A DNA stretch of 64,000 bases from Proales similis (Eukaryota > Rotifera > Eurotatoria > Ploima > Proalidae). Under the pieces are notes generated by a model. The model saw nothing but the letters and a program-made list of their open reading frames with translations. It was not told the origin of the DNA and ran no database searches. Of the stretch, positions 12,622-26,200 are shown in pieces (the first letter of the stretch is position 1; every line of letters starts with the position of its first letter). The stretch is from assembly GCA_019059635.1 (NCBI GenBank), contig JAGVRJ010000007.1:1054001-1118000 (forward strand), read 5' to 3'. Both the position numbers and the translations under genes were made by a program.

Positions 12622-15600
12622 CTAGACATCAGAGTCTAGTTGTCGGGATTGAAGAAATCTGTTTGTGATTTTTGGCCTGTTTGGTTGCGGCACCTGGCTG
12701 GATACGGCGCTTCCGGTTAAGTTGCTCAAATTTGACTGGTCCGAAACACTAAGCAAGTCCCTCTTCTGGTCGATTCTGTTCAAAGGAACTGAGTATAACT
12801 CGTTCTGAACTGGCTCCATTTCGTATTCGCCTATTTCTGAATTGCCCGACTCATATTCAATCTCGTCGTTCTCAAGCGAACTTTTTTTTATTCAGTAAGT
12901 CCGATTATTCATTCTCAAGCACAGGGCGCGTGAATTACCGTTGATTGCCGTCCACAGGCACCTTGATCAAAGCGTAAGGAGGCTGAAGTTGATCAGGTTC
13001 TACTTCAACTGCGTCTACAATCAAGTCTCTATCTCTTCAATTTCAATTGGGGATGTCAAAGATTAACGAATCAAAGCCCTTCTTGGTGCCGGAAATCTTA
13101 CTCGCTGCGCGTTTGTCTGGGTCGTTCGGGCTCATTAATTCGGAACAAGGAAGAAATCTTATTCAAAAGGCCTCCTTTAGGTGGAGGAGGCCGGTTTCTG
13201 GGTGGCAGTACCGCTTGGCCATAATCCAGTCTGTTCCAGTTCGAGATTGAGTAAAAGCTCAAGTTTAAACACAACTTTTAGTTGGTTATTACTCGTCATA
13301 TTCATCGGTTTTGGCTCGCAAATCTTGATCGCCTGCTTGGAACAGGGTCGTTTTGGTCTTTCTTTTCTCTCCTCCTTTTGGTCTCTCGTAATAAGCATCG
13401 CTAAGATTTCAAATCTAATTCTGAGGCCGGAGACGAAGAGAAGTTCTACTGAAACTTACGTCTTGTATTCATTCCTCTTGCGACAACAGCAGTAGTTAAG
13501 AACAGCTGCTGCCAGACAAACAGTCCAAGCGATACTTATTCCGACCGAGGACCATCTGATTGCGGTCAGGTGATAGTCTGTTTTTGAAGTTTTTGAATGT
13601 TGCAGCTGGGCTTCAACGAACAAGCAGATTACGTTCACAATAGGGCCAGTCTCTGAATTCTTTTATCCACTGGTTGTTGGTCGGCAGCCATGTTCCGTTC
13701 CAGTTGCAGTAGTACTCAGGCCAGCCGAACAGCGTGTAGCCGCTTTCGCACGAGACGCGCATCACCGAGCCGGCCAAGTAGTTTCCTTGCGACAGAGTTC
13801 GAATTCCTCCTTTGAGCGGATAAATGCCGCACGAGTTGACTTAAAGTAAAGCTCTTTGACCAAACATTGAACCGAACAAGAATCTGACCAACAACCGACC
13901 TGATTTCATAGACTCATGCATGAGACGGTAGAATTGATGAGCCAGTTTGGTACGTTCTCCGACCTCCAGCGATCCCATTGCTGCCGCATCATACAAACAT
14001 TGCACATCTCCTTCGCAAACCTCCTGCCACTCAGCTTGACTGTTCAAGTTTTACGCTGTAACACGTCGAAAGCTCGCAGTAAACGCCAAGGAAACTTACG
14101 TAAAAGACACGTTGCTGGGAAAGGGTATCTGGGTGTGTGTGAACCAGGGACGGAATCGCTGCCACTCTTTGATGAATGGCCGCTGGTCGTGGAACATGTC
14201 GAAATTCCACGAGCCGCTGTAATGAAATAAGGACTGGGACTCGTCCCTCAGACGCCCTTAGTAGCAAAGATTAGACGAAAAGTCAAACAAGGAGCCCATC
14301 TGGCTCCACTTACAAGCCATTCCGAATCGCTGGTAGAGTAAATCTGGCTTCAAAGTCAATTGATTTGTGCTACCGTCCGGACTCATGAAATCATTTGCGG
14401 TTATATTGTCCCAATAACCAAACAGTCCGGCGGTTTCTTTCTGCCGATTTAGGGGGTTTTCATTGGAAATTGTTCATTAGACGACTCAAAAGAGCTCGGT
14501 TGCTCAGTGGATTGCGATAGCTTACAAACATAGAGAATGGAGCCGACGCTCTCACGTTGATCATGCCGAACATGCATTCCACATTGACGCCAACACCCGA
14601 CGAATTGAACATTATGGTTATGTTCGACTGGTAGATATCAGTCGGAGGACTGACCACGAACACGTCTTTTCGCTCGATTTTAAGACCAAGTCGACTGGTT
14701 CAGAGTAAAAGGAGTAGATTACTTTTGAAAATCTGAATCTTGTCCTCGGGCCGGTAGAAATAATAAGTTTGACCGTCGACGACCAGATCGCATCGACGAA
14801 TTTGATCTTGACTGGGATGGACGCGGGCGCGTATTTCCACTCGAGAGCTGTCTTCCTGCTCGGCCACAATCGCCGTTATTCGTGTGGCGTTTATCTGACC
14901 TCCAGAGCTCAAAAGGCAGACTAGTCAAGGGAAAAAAGTTGACTCGTTTGGAAAACTAGAAAAGTGACCATGGCACTTACAGGTTGCGTTGGGCAACTGT
15001 TCGAATCTCGCTTGAAGCTTAAAATCAAAGCGCTTGCTTTTAAAAAGAGTGAATTCTCCTTTTCCATTGAAAGTGTAATCCTTTCCGTCTGGATTAGGAT
15101 GCAGTTAGTGCGAGATTAGAACTCGGCTTGACATTGATTCAAACAAACCGAAAGTGATCAGATGCGGGTCTCCGTAGGCCACAGCTTAAGGAATTCAAAA
15201 CCGTTTCAAATCTTGATCAGTCGCATTGACAAGTGAAATCAAACCAACCCATTCGAGGTTCTTGGTAGCCTTTGGCATCCTTTGTCTGTCGCAGGTATAA
15301 GTAAGAGTCGCAGAGGTCGCTCCAATGGCAGCACAGGTAGTAGGGCACAATGTCGTGAAGGTAGTGAGAAAGGGCTGGCACTTTGCCGTAAATGTTGTAC
15401 GGCGGCGAGCCGAGGAAGTGGTACCGATCTTGATTGATGTATTCAGCTGTACAGTTAGTCGAAAGAGATTGAATGCCAGCCCACCTGGAGTGCTGCCGGA
15501 TGATGTGTCGTTCGTGTACATTAGATTGCCCACTTGGTCATAGCAGCAACGATTGCCTGAGCCAGAAGGCGTACTCCTCATCGTGATGACGCAGTGCGAT

Positions 15601-18041
15601 GCCCCTTGATGCTGCAGACAGTTGAGTTCATTTGTCTGATTGCCGTACATGTTGCAGCTAGGATCGGGCGCCCAAACGCCCGCGTCACCGATGGCAAACA
15701 TCAACGTTGGCGGGCAAATTTCAAGCTCGTCCATCCAATATCGATCATATCGCTCGTACTGGTGCCACCTGAAACCGGCTCTTGGAAATGGTTCAATAGG
15801 CATTTTACTTTCGTCAGCTTACCAGCGGCATTGATCTTCTGCCCAGTTTTTACCGCGGCTGTTGCCAAACAAAAACGTGTTCTTGTCAAAGTAGAATTTC
15901 ATTTCGTCATTGCGCCACCAGCCCATTGGATGCAAAGCAGTCCATATTCGTCTATTAGTTGGAATCGGTTATAATTGTCAGCAACACACTCAGACTCGCT
16001 ATTTTTCCTTGTTTACTTGGTATGATTGAAAATCGGCCCTGGCGAAGGATAAGGCGAATCGAACATGGCTACTGCGATTGCGCCCAGCTTGTAGCGTCTG
16101 GCCATTTCTTGGTTGGGCGCTCGATTCGGAGCGACGTCAAATCCAAAAGAGCCTTTGTTCAGCTTGTCGCGTCCCAAGTACTAGACGAAATTCGTGATTA
16201 AGACGCGGTTCATTTAATGTGCAAAAATGTGCGCGACTGCCGCGCTACCTGAAGAAAATCCCAATGTGGACCTGAATCGTCTTCGTAGTAGCCCCATAGC
16301 TCTATATCGACTAGATCGCTTTCGGCGTAGCTAAGAGAAAAACGATTCCACTGGATGATTAGACGCGGTGGCGAACTCTGCGAATGCCATTCGTTTATGT
16401 TGACCATTTTCACTTTGGCCGGATAACTCAGAGGATCAACTTGACAAGCAAATGTCTCAATAGCATAGCAAAGACGAAAAGAAAAAATCGAAGCTCACTA
16501 ATGGTGTACTCGCGTCTCCATTTGTACGTTAAACCGCCGTCAAGTGAAATAGAGAGGTTGAGTCGGCCGTTGTGATAGAGCAGTGGCTGAATGCAACGAC
16601 CTCGGACCAAACTGAAATTACGCCGGTTTAGGAATGTAGCCTCTCCCATTGAAGTGACCGCGTCGTATCCGTCGCCCCATTTGCAAGTAAAGTACGGACT
16701 AGTTAGGAAGCAGGGTCCAGTAATGTTCACTTCCTGCCCTCCGAGCATGTTTCCACTCCACGGCCAAATCTCAAGCCTCACTGCATCAAACAAGTCAGTA
16801 TTGTGTCATCTTTGTTAATAGAAAACCCATCAAATCTTACTATCTCGATCAAAGTCAATGTCCAGACATCCGCCTGGCTGGATCCAATCATCAACTCGGA
16901 AGATGAATCTGCCCGGAGTTTTCACGTTCGAGTAATGCGCCAAATTCTGCATGAGCTGGGCGTTCTCCGAGAAGGGCAAATGCGAATACCAGAGAGATCC
17001 GTTGCCCCGATTAAAGCCGATCTGTTGTTTTTGAATCGCTTTCAACTCTTGACAGACTTGACATTCAATTTAGGAGCGTACCTTGGCTGCTTTGCCGCCT
17101 GTGCCTGTTTCGGGGTTTCCTCCCAGAGTGGTCGATGCGTACCATTCAATGTTTTCGTAGTTGAATATCGCATACGATGTGTTCCAATGATAAAAGATCG
17201 CAAGTTGAAACGTGTTCCTCTAGATTAAAATTCCTCGTTAAAAAGGCATGAAAGCTGTGACCAGTTGGAAGTGAATTACTGGACGCTGGTCAATGTCGGT
17301 CAAACTGTTTCCCAAAAATGCCACACTCTTCCAAGTGACAATAAGACCATTGCGCGCTCGGAAGTCTTCGGCGCCGGCCACTGACTCGCGAATCTCTTTC
17401 TGCACGTTCGAAATTCAAAGGCTCCAAAGAGTTTGAAATCAAATGCGGGCGAACAAACGATTTACCTGTGCTTGTAGGCAAATCTTCTCGGCCATCTGAT
17501 ACAGAAACTTTTGCTCTTCGGTGTAAATGGGCGGCAGACTTGTTCGTCGCACAACCTTATACAACACACGGCCATATTTTGTGGACGTCAAATCTTCAAT
17601 TTTGTCCCCCGCCAGATCGGTCTGGGCGTAGAAAGGAGCGATGAAGATCGGATCGTCGACGTAGGGATAATTTGGCTGGGGCCAGTCGCTTTGCGAAAGA
17701 GTCTGACTGAGAAAGGACTCTTGAAAAGAGACAATCCCGTGCTGGTTTATCCACGCTTTGTCAAAACGATGTCCCATAAAGGTCAAGTTGACGCCCAAAT
17801 CAATTGGGTCCGATCTGGTGCGGTCTTTGCTAAGTTCGAAATCGGCACATTCGGGCCCGAAAGGAAATAGCACACGACCGGTCATGCAAGTGATGTTCAA
17901 TTTGCGCGATGTCAATACATATAAATTGTCGTCTCGCTCCCATCCGTTCATGTGAAAGGCGCCTATCTGCGCTTGGCCAGTTGTCCAGCAGACAGCCAGC
18001 AATATGCCAATGAGCGTCAATTTGACAGACGTGCTGGTCAT
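12622..18041 (-). CDS. mesh: Mesh-type septate-junction membrane protein (NIDO-AMOP-VWD-Sushi)
   Basis: Single-pass adhesion protein; in insects Mesh is a core part of gut smooth septate junctions. Twenty-three exons: 17466-18041, 17280-17399, 17082-17219, 16841-17021, 16499-16780, 16249-16439, 16017-16180, 15823-15951, 15485-15768, 15249-15446, 15149-15184, 14981-15088, 14723-14920, 14526-14665, 14314-14440, 14100-14256, 13900-14039, 13633-13839, 13460-13577, 13293-13361, 13102-13230, 12939-13028, 12622-12880 (4041 bases, 1346 aa). In order: signal peptide (1 to about 24), NIDO (about 100-290), AMOP (about 575-720, with CPPTL), VWD starting GDPHLITF near 755, a Sushi domain (about 1058-1125), one membrane helix (about 1137-1156), and an acidic and proline-rich cytoplasmic tail. 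Exon 11 is only 36 bases. Confidence 0.93.
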
Positions 18042-18854
18042 GGTTGTCCAGAGGATGGCTCTCTATCCAATCGTGTGTGTGTGTGTGCGTGTGGGAATGT
18101 GCTGGTCGCGCACAAGTTTGTGTCAGTTGGAAATGTGTGTCGATCTTATTTACAAAACAACAAGCAGTTTAAAACTAGGAATTAATAATCAGGTATACAA
18201 GAGCAAGACAGATGAATAATCGGTCACATAAAAATTTTAGCTTTTATCACCGCCTGGGCAAATATTTGCAGTTTGAAGCAAATCAAGAGTTAGCAATGAG
18301 ACCTACCAATCAAGCGAGCAACCTACCTACATGGCAGCCTAGTTGGCGCGCAAGTAATTGAGATAAGCTAGTCGGGCAAGTTGAGCGATAAGCGGCAATT
18401 TTTTTTTGTTTTTAGATTTTCGCCGACTTTTATTGGCCACAGCATAAATGGGCATTCGACAATTATTATTTTCATGGTGATAAAGTGACCAAGTTAAGTG
18501 CGTTGACAATAATTTTTTTCGCTGGTCACTAGATTGACTCTCGCTCCTCTTTCTCTCCCCCTCTCTCTCGATGGTTTGATCCTTTTCTAACCTCTATTGC
18601 CCTAGCTAGTCAAATAGCTTTTGAAAGGCATTTTAACGACGCTGTCAGGAAGCCAGCCAGCCACGTGATCGGGTGAAGAACGAGACAAGAAGTTTTGCGT
18701 TCAGCGTGTTCTATTAGATCAAAACGAGAGTATTGCGCCTGAAAAATCGTTCGATTCTGTTTTCGCATGCATCAGGTGAATTCTATAATTGAGTCGTGAA
18801 TTTTGCTTTTCGTAAAGAATTAACAGAGCTGTAAATTAATGTAGCGGACGAGTT
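18042..18854. other. Intergenic: mesh upstream region, calnexin 3' region
   Basis: Both flanking genes read leftwards, so this holds the mesh promoter and the calnexin 3' UTR. A GT repeat sits at 18072-18090 just upstream of the mesh start, and a CT-rich tract at about 18540-18570. No gene seen. Confidence 0.55.
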
Positions 18855-20783
18855 TCATTCTCGACGAGTCTTGCGAGCACGGGCTGCTCGAGTCTCAGGC
18901 TTGCTGACCGGTTCGTCCTCTTGCTCAGCGGCTGGCTCCGATTCGGCAGCGGCAGCAGCAGCAGCATCATCATCTTGATCAGCAGATTCGGTGGCCGCCT
19001 CTTCTTGTTCATTGGCCTCCTCTTGCTCAGATGGCTCGAGGTCGGCCTTGTCGACCAGTTCGACGTCTTCGTTTTCCTCGGGAGAAGGATCGTCTTCGGT
19101 CACGGCGTCAGTTTTCTTTGATTCTGCTGCTGATGTCTGAGCGGGCTTTGGAGCCGATTTGCTTTTTCCGAAGCAGAGTACTGAAACGAGCACGATCGGA
19201 ATGAGGATCACGAGCAGATAGAGACCCCAGAGCCATGGCTTTTCGTTGGCAGTGTCAATCAGATTTTGAAACATGTTGTCCTGAAATGAACTAAACTCAA
19301 ATATTCGCTCGACCAAAATCAAGAGGGAAGAAGGAAGCTCACCGCTTTGGCTGCAAGATTCTCGAATTTTTGTTTGAGGAGCCAGCTGTCCACGGCGTAC
19401 TTTTCGGCCACTGCCTCGTCATCAGTGATGATGAAGTTGTCAAAGTAGATGTTATCGTTCATTGACCAAAGCTCAAGACCGATGGCTGAGAAAGGCCGCA
19501 GCGAGCCAAACGGGTTGAGATCTTCGAAAAAGTCCGGATTGGGAATTTTTCTGGGCTCCCATTTGCCTTGGTAGTTCGGGTTGTCGATCATGGGTGGTCG
19601 CCACTTGCCCTTGAACTTGGGATTAGGGATTTGGGCTGGAGTCCACTCTCCGCAGCCTGGAGCATTGGCACAAGCTGGATTATCAATCTTGGGCGCCTCC
19701 CATTCACCGTCGGTGCTCTCGTCCCAGTCTTGCGGCTTTTCGGCATCCGGGTCTGGAATCATGGCCGACTCATCGTCAAGCCAACCTTCAGGCTTAGCTG
19801 AATTCGGATCGTTGATCATGGCAGGCTCGTCCTCGTCCCAATCGTCTGGCTTGACAGCGTCGGGGTCGACAATCTTGGCTCGCTCGTCCCATGTATCCGG
19901 TTTGCGGTCTTCCGGATCGTCAATCTCGCGAGGAGGGTTTATCGGTGGGTTCATATCGTTCAGCAAACTACCCGAGTTGACCGGGCTCATGTCGACTCGC
20001 ATCTCAAACGTGTTGTCCGGTCGAACCACCAGAGTGTACAAATGAGTTTTGCCGTCGGTGAACACATTCTCTTTAATATCGGCTTTTTTGGCGTGCTTCT
20101 CCTCGTATAGGCCTGTTTTCGGGCTCTTGTAGCGAAGGATAAAGTGATACTTGTTCTCAGGGCCGCACTTGTCCGGTCCGAACATAATTGAAAACGGAGT
20201 CTTGTCGAAGAACTTGTCCAACTCAACTTGCTCATGTTCGAGCAGTTTGACGTAGGCACCGCCACATTCAAGTGGATGCTGGAATTTGACTTCGTACTGA
20301 ATAATGAGTGGCTTGTCTTTGAAGACAAACGGCTCGCGGAGCTTGGCAGAAATCGCGTGATGCTTGGCTCTCGACTTGAGCACTAGACCTTTGTCCAAGT
20401 CGAATGCCGAATCGAGACTCGGCTCTATAGCCCACTCTCCCTCGTATTTAGCAATTGACTCGTCAACTCCGTCTTTGGCTGCTTTTGACTTTATCCATCT
20501 GAACGAGCAACGTTTACTTTAGTTTCTGAGTCAGAATTGAAATGATTGAGCTCAATTACTTGCTGCCAATCACGTTTGTTTCGAAAGTTTCTTCGAAATA
20601 GTAGTGCCCGGTGGGGATGGGCTTGACATATTTGACCTTGATTTTTTTGTTTAAATTAAGTTGAAGTAAAACAGAAAGAAGACAGAGGGAAAGACTTGCC
20701 TTTTCCTCATTCTCTTCATCTGCCCTGACGTTAAGCAGTGCAAGTGAGGAGAGACAGAGCCAAGTGAAGAGAATTAACTTCAT
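18855..20783 (-). CDS. CANX: Calnexin, ER membrane lectin chaperone
   Basis: Binds monoglucosylated glycoproteins during folding in the endoplasmic reticulum. Four exons: 20700-20783, 20560-20636, 19343-20498 and 18855-19280 (1743 bases, 580 aa). Visible parts: signal peptide (1 to about 21, ending NVRA), lectin globular domain with [24 protein letters not shown] and MFGPDKCG, then the P-domain arm with repeated motif 1 ([37 protein letters not shown]) and motif 2 ([33 protein letters not shown]). A membrane helix (about [20 protein letters not shown]) and an acidic cytoplasmic tail follow. The C-terminus RKTRRE matches the basic end of vertebrate calnexin (RKPRRE), an ER-retention signal. 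Intron 1 begins with GC rather than GT. Confidence 0.98.
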
Positions 20784-21342
20784 CGGTTGAGATCAATTAT
20801 AAATCGTTTTCTGCGCTGTAAAAATTGCTCCTTAGGCTTTGCCGATGCGCGTGTTTTACGTCGATTAGAAGCGGCGCGCGAATATGACTCTTTCTCGGTG
20901 GAGTTAAGCGAGGCTATATGCTTTAGAATCCCATTTGACCTCAATTGGCGGCCGCGTAGATCGACGCCACGTTAGTCTTTAATTATCAAATGCATGCACG
21001 ACACGTCACTTTATTCTCCTCTTTACTGGTTCATTGTGCGGATGGCTGCGCGCGCTCAGCCAACTTCACATTTCAGGAGCGCACAGTCGTCAATTACCGC
21101 TGACCCGTGTTTAATCAAATCTAGCTCAGAGTATCTGGATTCGGGCTGCCGAACGATGCCTTACGAAACTTAACCGGGTCGACCGCGTCTGCAAGCAGCT
21201 CTAAGTCAAATTTGAAAGAGAAAGCGACAGAAGTGGCCGCTGCGATGTTGATTGTTGTGCGAAAATATATTTGTCGAGTTTTGCAAAAAAAATTTACAAT
21301 CGAAATAGAAAAGTCGAGTTTAAATGAAATGTAGAGCAACAT
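20784..21342. other. Intergenic: calnexin upstream region
   Basis: 560 bases between two minus-strand genes. It should contain the calnexin promoter. A CACGT core (about 21001-21006 within ACACGTCACT) resembles stress-response elements but is a single weak match. No gene seen. Confidence 0.5.
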
Positions 21343-23257
21343 TTAGTCGAAGTTTAGATCATTGAGACTGGCCGCCAAAGAGGAAGCAGATGCGACGGCC
21401 CTTGAGGAGCAGGCGGCCACCGAGTACGGGTCGATGGCTGCGCTGTTTTGACTGGCAATCTTCTTGGCCAGGCTATTCACCGTCTGAGAGGTTAACTTTC
21501 CTTTTGGACTCGATGAGAGAAAGTACTTCTTGCTCTGATTGAACAACTTGCGAGTGAGGCGGCTCTTTTTCTGACTGTCGCGCAGTTCGCTGCAGTCTCG
21601 TTCGTCTGAAATTCCTGTCAATACATTCAAGATCAGCTGTTAAGGTACAAATGAGAATAAAATGAAATTACCATTCAGATTGGCGGAAAGTTGTCGATCA
21701 ACTGGCTTGGCTTTGCGAATCGAACGTCGTAGAGAGTCGGCCGGAGTTTTAGATGAATCGCTGAGACTTGTCACGCTCATGCTCAATGAAGCTTTTTTCA
21801 GGACCGCAGAATCATTCATTGGCTGTTCTGTATCTACACTAGCTTGCTTGGTTTTATCGTCTAAACTTGACGGTTCACTCGTGTCGTTTAGATTCAGCGA
21901 TCCGTTCGTGGTCAAATTGTTTATTATTTGACTGTAATAGTTGTAGTTGCTGGTTTTCTCTCGATAGGCGGCGTCCTCGTCGTTCAGACGGCTCATCGAG
22001 AGTCGTGAGGCGGGCGATTCCTTTTTATTCGACTCGTCAGCGGTCTCTTCGGCGAGCGTTTTGGCCGACAGGCCGTTAAATGTGAACGTGTCAAGTTTTT
22101 TGTTCGGCGAGCACGGTGTGCCGCTTTGCTTATTCAGATTGTCACTCGATGCAGTTCGAGTTGTTTGACTATCGTAGTTGGAGTTGAAATCGGGCGCGTT
22201 CTCGAAATCGTTCGAAATGTCCGACACGTTGTCGTCGTAGAGACCGAACAGCTCTGAAATAATGACTACGTCAAGCCTATTACGATTGAGCAGACAAAGC
22301 CAACACCTACCACGAGCCTTCCAAAATCTAAACGAGTTGTTGGATGATGTAGATATGTTGCGACGAATGGGCAACGGCGTGTACGAGTGACGATTTTCGT
22401 TGCTCGTGTCCTGCTCACACTCGTTTAGATTAGAAGTTGAATTGAACTTTTCACTTGTCCACGCGATCATGTCGTTATAACGCTTGTTGAACCAAGCGCC
22501 CGATTTTTTCAGAAACTTTTTTAATAAAAAAAAGAAAGAAAAAAGGCTTGAGTTGAGCTTTGCTGATTGTGGTCGAGTGTCGCTTACTTCTCTTTGTTCG
22601 CTGCATATTCGACACAGATAAATGACCTTGGGCGATATCGGATAAAGATTGGTGGCGCTGCCTCGTCTCAGACTTGAGCTTTGACTTGGTGCCGGCTCAT
22701 TGCACTGCTTATCAATTGAACATTTATTGCACAGTACCTGAGGCGGGCGATTAAAACGGCTGATGGGATCGATCGAGTTTTGATTCTAAAACTACCTTTT
22801 GACAAATATTGCACCGATTCGGAAGAGAGCGAAGGAGATAAAAGTGCTCGCCACAAATCGAGCAGCGATTTGGCGCTGAGCCACCGGAATGCGAAGCGTT
22901 GCGCTTCATGTTCTCCAATCGGTCCACAAGTCTCCTGAAAACGTGGCAACAAATGTCAGACGCCAACCAAATCGAACAAATTTGGAAGAAAATTGAAAAA
23001 TAAACGCAAAAGCGCCTGTTCGATTGAGAAAAAGAAGGCTTCAATTACATGACACGATTTCGTTCATTGCGTTCGAGTAGTTCGCTGCGTTCGAGCACTT
23101 TTTGAATTTCAATCAGCTCGTTCTCACTTAGCTGTGCGTCCTTGTTCATTGATTTCTTGTCTGTGTGACAAGACCATCCGGCGTTGAGTCTTGAGCGAAG
23201 CTGAAGATTGCGATCGCTCGGACAAGTCCACCGATCGTCGCGTAGCTCGTTGGCCAT
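21343..23257 (-). CDS. RPH3AL: Noc2/rabphilin-type Rab effector, no C2 domains
   Basis: Rab3/Rab27 effectors of this family tether secretory vesicles before exocytosis. Six exons: 23049-23257, 22796-22934, 22588-22737, 22311-22515, 21672-22253 and 21343-21614 (1557 bases, 518 aa). The N-terminal Rab-binding region (about 1-170) matches Noc2 and rabphilin closely: WTCPSDRNLQLRSRLNAGW, LVDRLENMKRNA, then a FYVE-type zinc finger with four CxxC pairs (CSIC, CNIC, CNKC, CRIC), and CSEQREFLKKSGAWF. Residues about 190-518 are Ser/Asn-rich low-complexity sequence. No C2 domain is found before the stop, so it is Noc2-like in domain content, although longer than human Noc2 (about 315 aa). The start at 23257 is the ATG giving the family N-terminus MANELRDDRW. 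Confidence 0.9.
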
Positions 23258-26200
23258 TTCGCCCACTAGATGCTGGCAGAGCGGCAGCGGACAACACTCA
23301 ATGTGGGTCGACTTTCAAATGAGCTCTGCCGCATAGAATAAGCCACGATATTCCTAATCACAATGTTTTCGTTCGGCCTCAAGCGATCTAGCTTTGAATT
23401 TTAAATTAGATAAATGAGCGAGTGGGCGGACGAGGCAGAGCAGGGGGAAGAGATTTGCGCTGCCTATGCGCTCTACTGCAGCCAGTCAAGCGAGCCAAGG
23501 CAGGAGGGGGAAAATGAGTTAGAGAAACAAGTATCGTGCAGTGCAGCGACCGCAGCAGCAACTCGGGCGAAACTCATTTCCAGAAATTCGCTTTCTGGGC
23601 ATAATGAAAACCAATCAACGAGTTATTAAAGCAGTATTAGTCAAGAGGTTTAGCTCAATTGACAAGCGGCTTATGTCGGCTCCCCATATCGTGAGTACCA
23701 CCATTCGCCGAGCACTTTCTCGGCGCACATTCGCTCAAATTAATTAATTACCCGGCGTATAACGCCGATTTGCGGGGCTGACCATTTTCGGTCATAACAA
23801 AAAAAAATTCTCTCATGACCGTCTTGCCATGAAGAGAGGAAAAGCATAATCACAAATGAACGAGAGAAAAAAATATTTTTTTTTCTAGTTCCTTCTCTTT
23901 TACCAACACCGAATAGGTTTGTCGCATTTCTCCAAATTCAACACTGACATAATAAGGCAGCTGCTATATCTTTCAATGTCTGGCACATATATGCATATTG
24001 CACTTAATCCGCGATTAGGTTTTCTTCACAGAAAATTCAACTGCCAGAGGTGACGACTACTCCAGTCTGGTAATAATACATTGGCGCGCATGCTCGATGA
24101 TGAGAAGCAGCTCTTTGAATATCGCGACAACAAATAGAAATCGAGTAGAGCAATAAGGGCGAGAGAGAGAGAGACGGCACAGGAATGGCAAATCCAAAAA
24201 ATTCCGGCTAAAAACACGATGGCACATTGGAATCACAATGGAAATTACAACCAGTGGTTGTGGCTTTAGAGGCGGCAGCGACAAAGTGAGCCAGGCACTA
24301 ATCCATCAATTGAGCATTCGCATAATAATGTGCTGAAGGAAATCGACGTCCGTCCTTAATGCCTTTCTCTCACGCAATTCGTCTCGTCTAATCTGATATG
24401 AAATCTGAGCCCGTCATTTATTTATATAATAAACTGGCGAAAGGAGATGAAAAAAGAGAAACACAGGAGATGGGTGCCCCAAGGCAAGCGAGTCCTCAAT
24501 CTCGCTGTCAATTAAACTGCTTCGCTCTACAGAACAATAAATAATGAAAGTTGTGCTGCCTACATGGCTCAACTTTCTCTCTGCTTCTCTTTTTCGCTCT
24601 TTTGCTCTATTACTGTACGAACGTGCAACACCAGACAGGGAGAGAGAGAGAGAGAGAGAGAGCGGTGCGGCACATATTGTTTTAGACAGCTTCGATAACG
24701 GCAAAATCGATGAGAATTCAATTTGCAATCATTAAGAGCGCATGCTTGATCGCACCGCACCCAAAGGTTGCTGTCAATGATCGAATGAGCGATCGAATGA
24801 ATGAACGAATGTCCATAAATTATGTGTAATGCAAAGGTGCCAAACCCTGAGTGATCATGACGTTTTATTTTAATAATTTTCCTATTTCGACCTGTGAATA
24901 TCGCTCTGAGCTGCCTCCGGTACTTTGTTGAGTGTGAATGTCACCCTGCTGCATTCTCCTTGCTTGTTCAGTTTCTATTCTCTTTCTATCCTGCGCTCGT
25001 TCCCTGTTGTGGATTATTAGACGCTACTAGAGTTTAATCGACAAATAAAAAAAAAAAAACGAAGAAAAAAAATGAGGAAAAACGCACGGCAACTCAAAAT
25101 CGCGTGTTGATTAAATAAAAAATGTAGATGGAATGCAAACGAGACTGATTGCCGATTCGTTTAATTGAAGGACTAACATTAGCAGAGATTTTTTATTTCA
25201 ATTCTTACCAATCGGAGATAGGGCGAATGTTTCAGTAAGGTGGAAATATTTCCGTTCATCAATTCATGCATCCATTATCAAAATCAATAATTCCCTCTGT
25301 CCGCCGGAGCCATTTTCGCAAAAACACGCATTCTATTCACTTCATAATTACACATTACTGGCGATAAGCAGAAACAAGGCCAGCTCGATCCCTGTACACA
25401 AGCTGACTTGCCTGGCGCGTTTTAAAGCGAGCGCACGCGTAGCCACTCTAATTTTGCGATTAAGAATCCTAATCATTCATCCGGCAGTTGTAAATGAATG
25501 TGTTTATCGACACACAAGACATGCCGATGTGTACTCTGATGCTCTTATCTTAATTGATTGTTCCACGATGCATTTTATTTCTGGGCACTTTAGTGCAAAC
25601 TAAATTAAAAATGAGAAAAAGAAGCGAACGTTTCATCTACGTCTCCTAGCTTCGATTCGATTTGCAAAGCTCGCACGATGATTTGCGATTATTCTATTTC
25701 CGACATTTAATTAACTTTGGCGTCGTGAAACTAAACCTCAGATCTGGAATTGAATCAAATCTGCTGCCCGAAAGCGGAAAAGTCTGGTTACCTGAAGCCA
25801 GACGCTCTAGCTCTGGTAATGATTCATCCTGTTCATCAATGCTCAGCTAATCAGCAAACGCGACGCTTTCATGTCATCTGAGCTACGTCGTTCTTTTCTT
25901 CTTCAATCCCGATCCTCACCGCCCGTTAATTTAACAAACTAGTTCAAGTCACAGAGCTCTCTTTCTCTCTCTCTGACTGGCGATTTTGTTTTCATCGGGC
26001 GGGTAAACCCCGAATAAATCAATGGAGTTGGCTTTTTGATTTAATTTGGTTAAAAACCCAGTCTTTGATGGTCGGATATTACGAATGTGAAAATTTAAGA
26101 TCCCAAGAGGAAAGAAATCAACCGCCAACTGCCATTCTCGCTGATAGACTGAAATCGAAGACAATCGGAGTCTGTGCGTAAACTAAAGCAAAATTTAGTT

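Noticed and set aside
14667-14722. Apparent frameshift in mesh between exons 13 and 14
   Set aside because: The first acceptor tried gave a 28-base intron and broke the frame. Using the AAAAG at 14666-14670 gives a normal-sized intron and an open frame, so the gene is intact.
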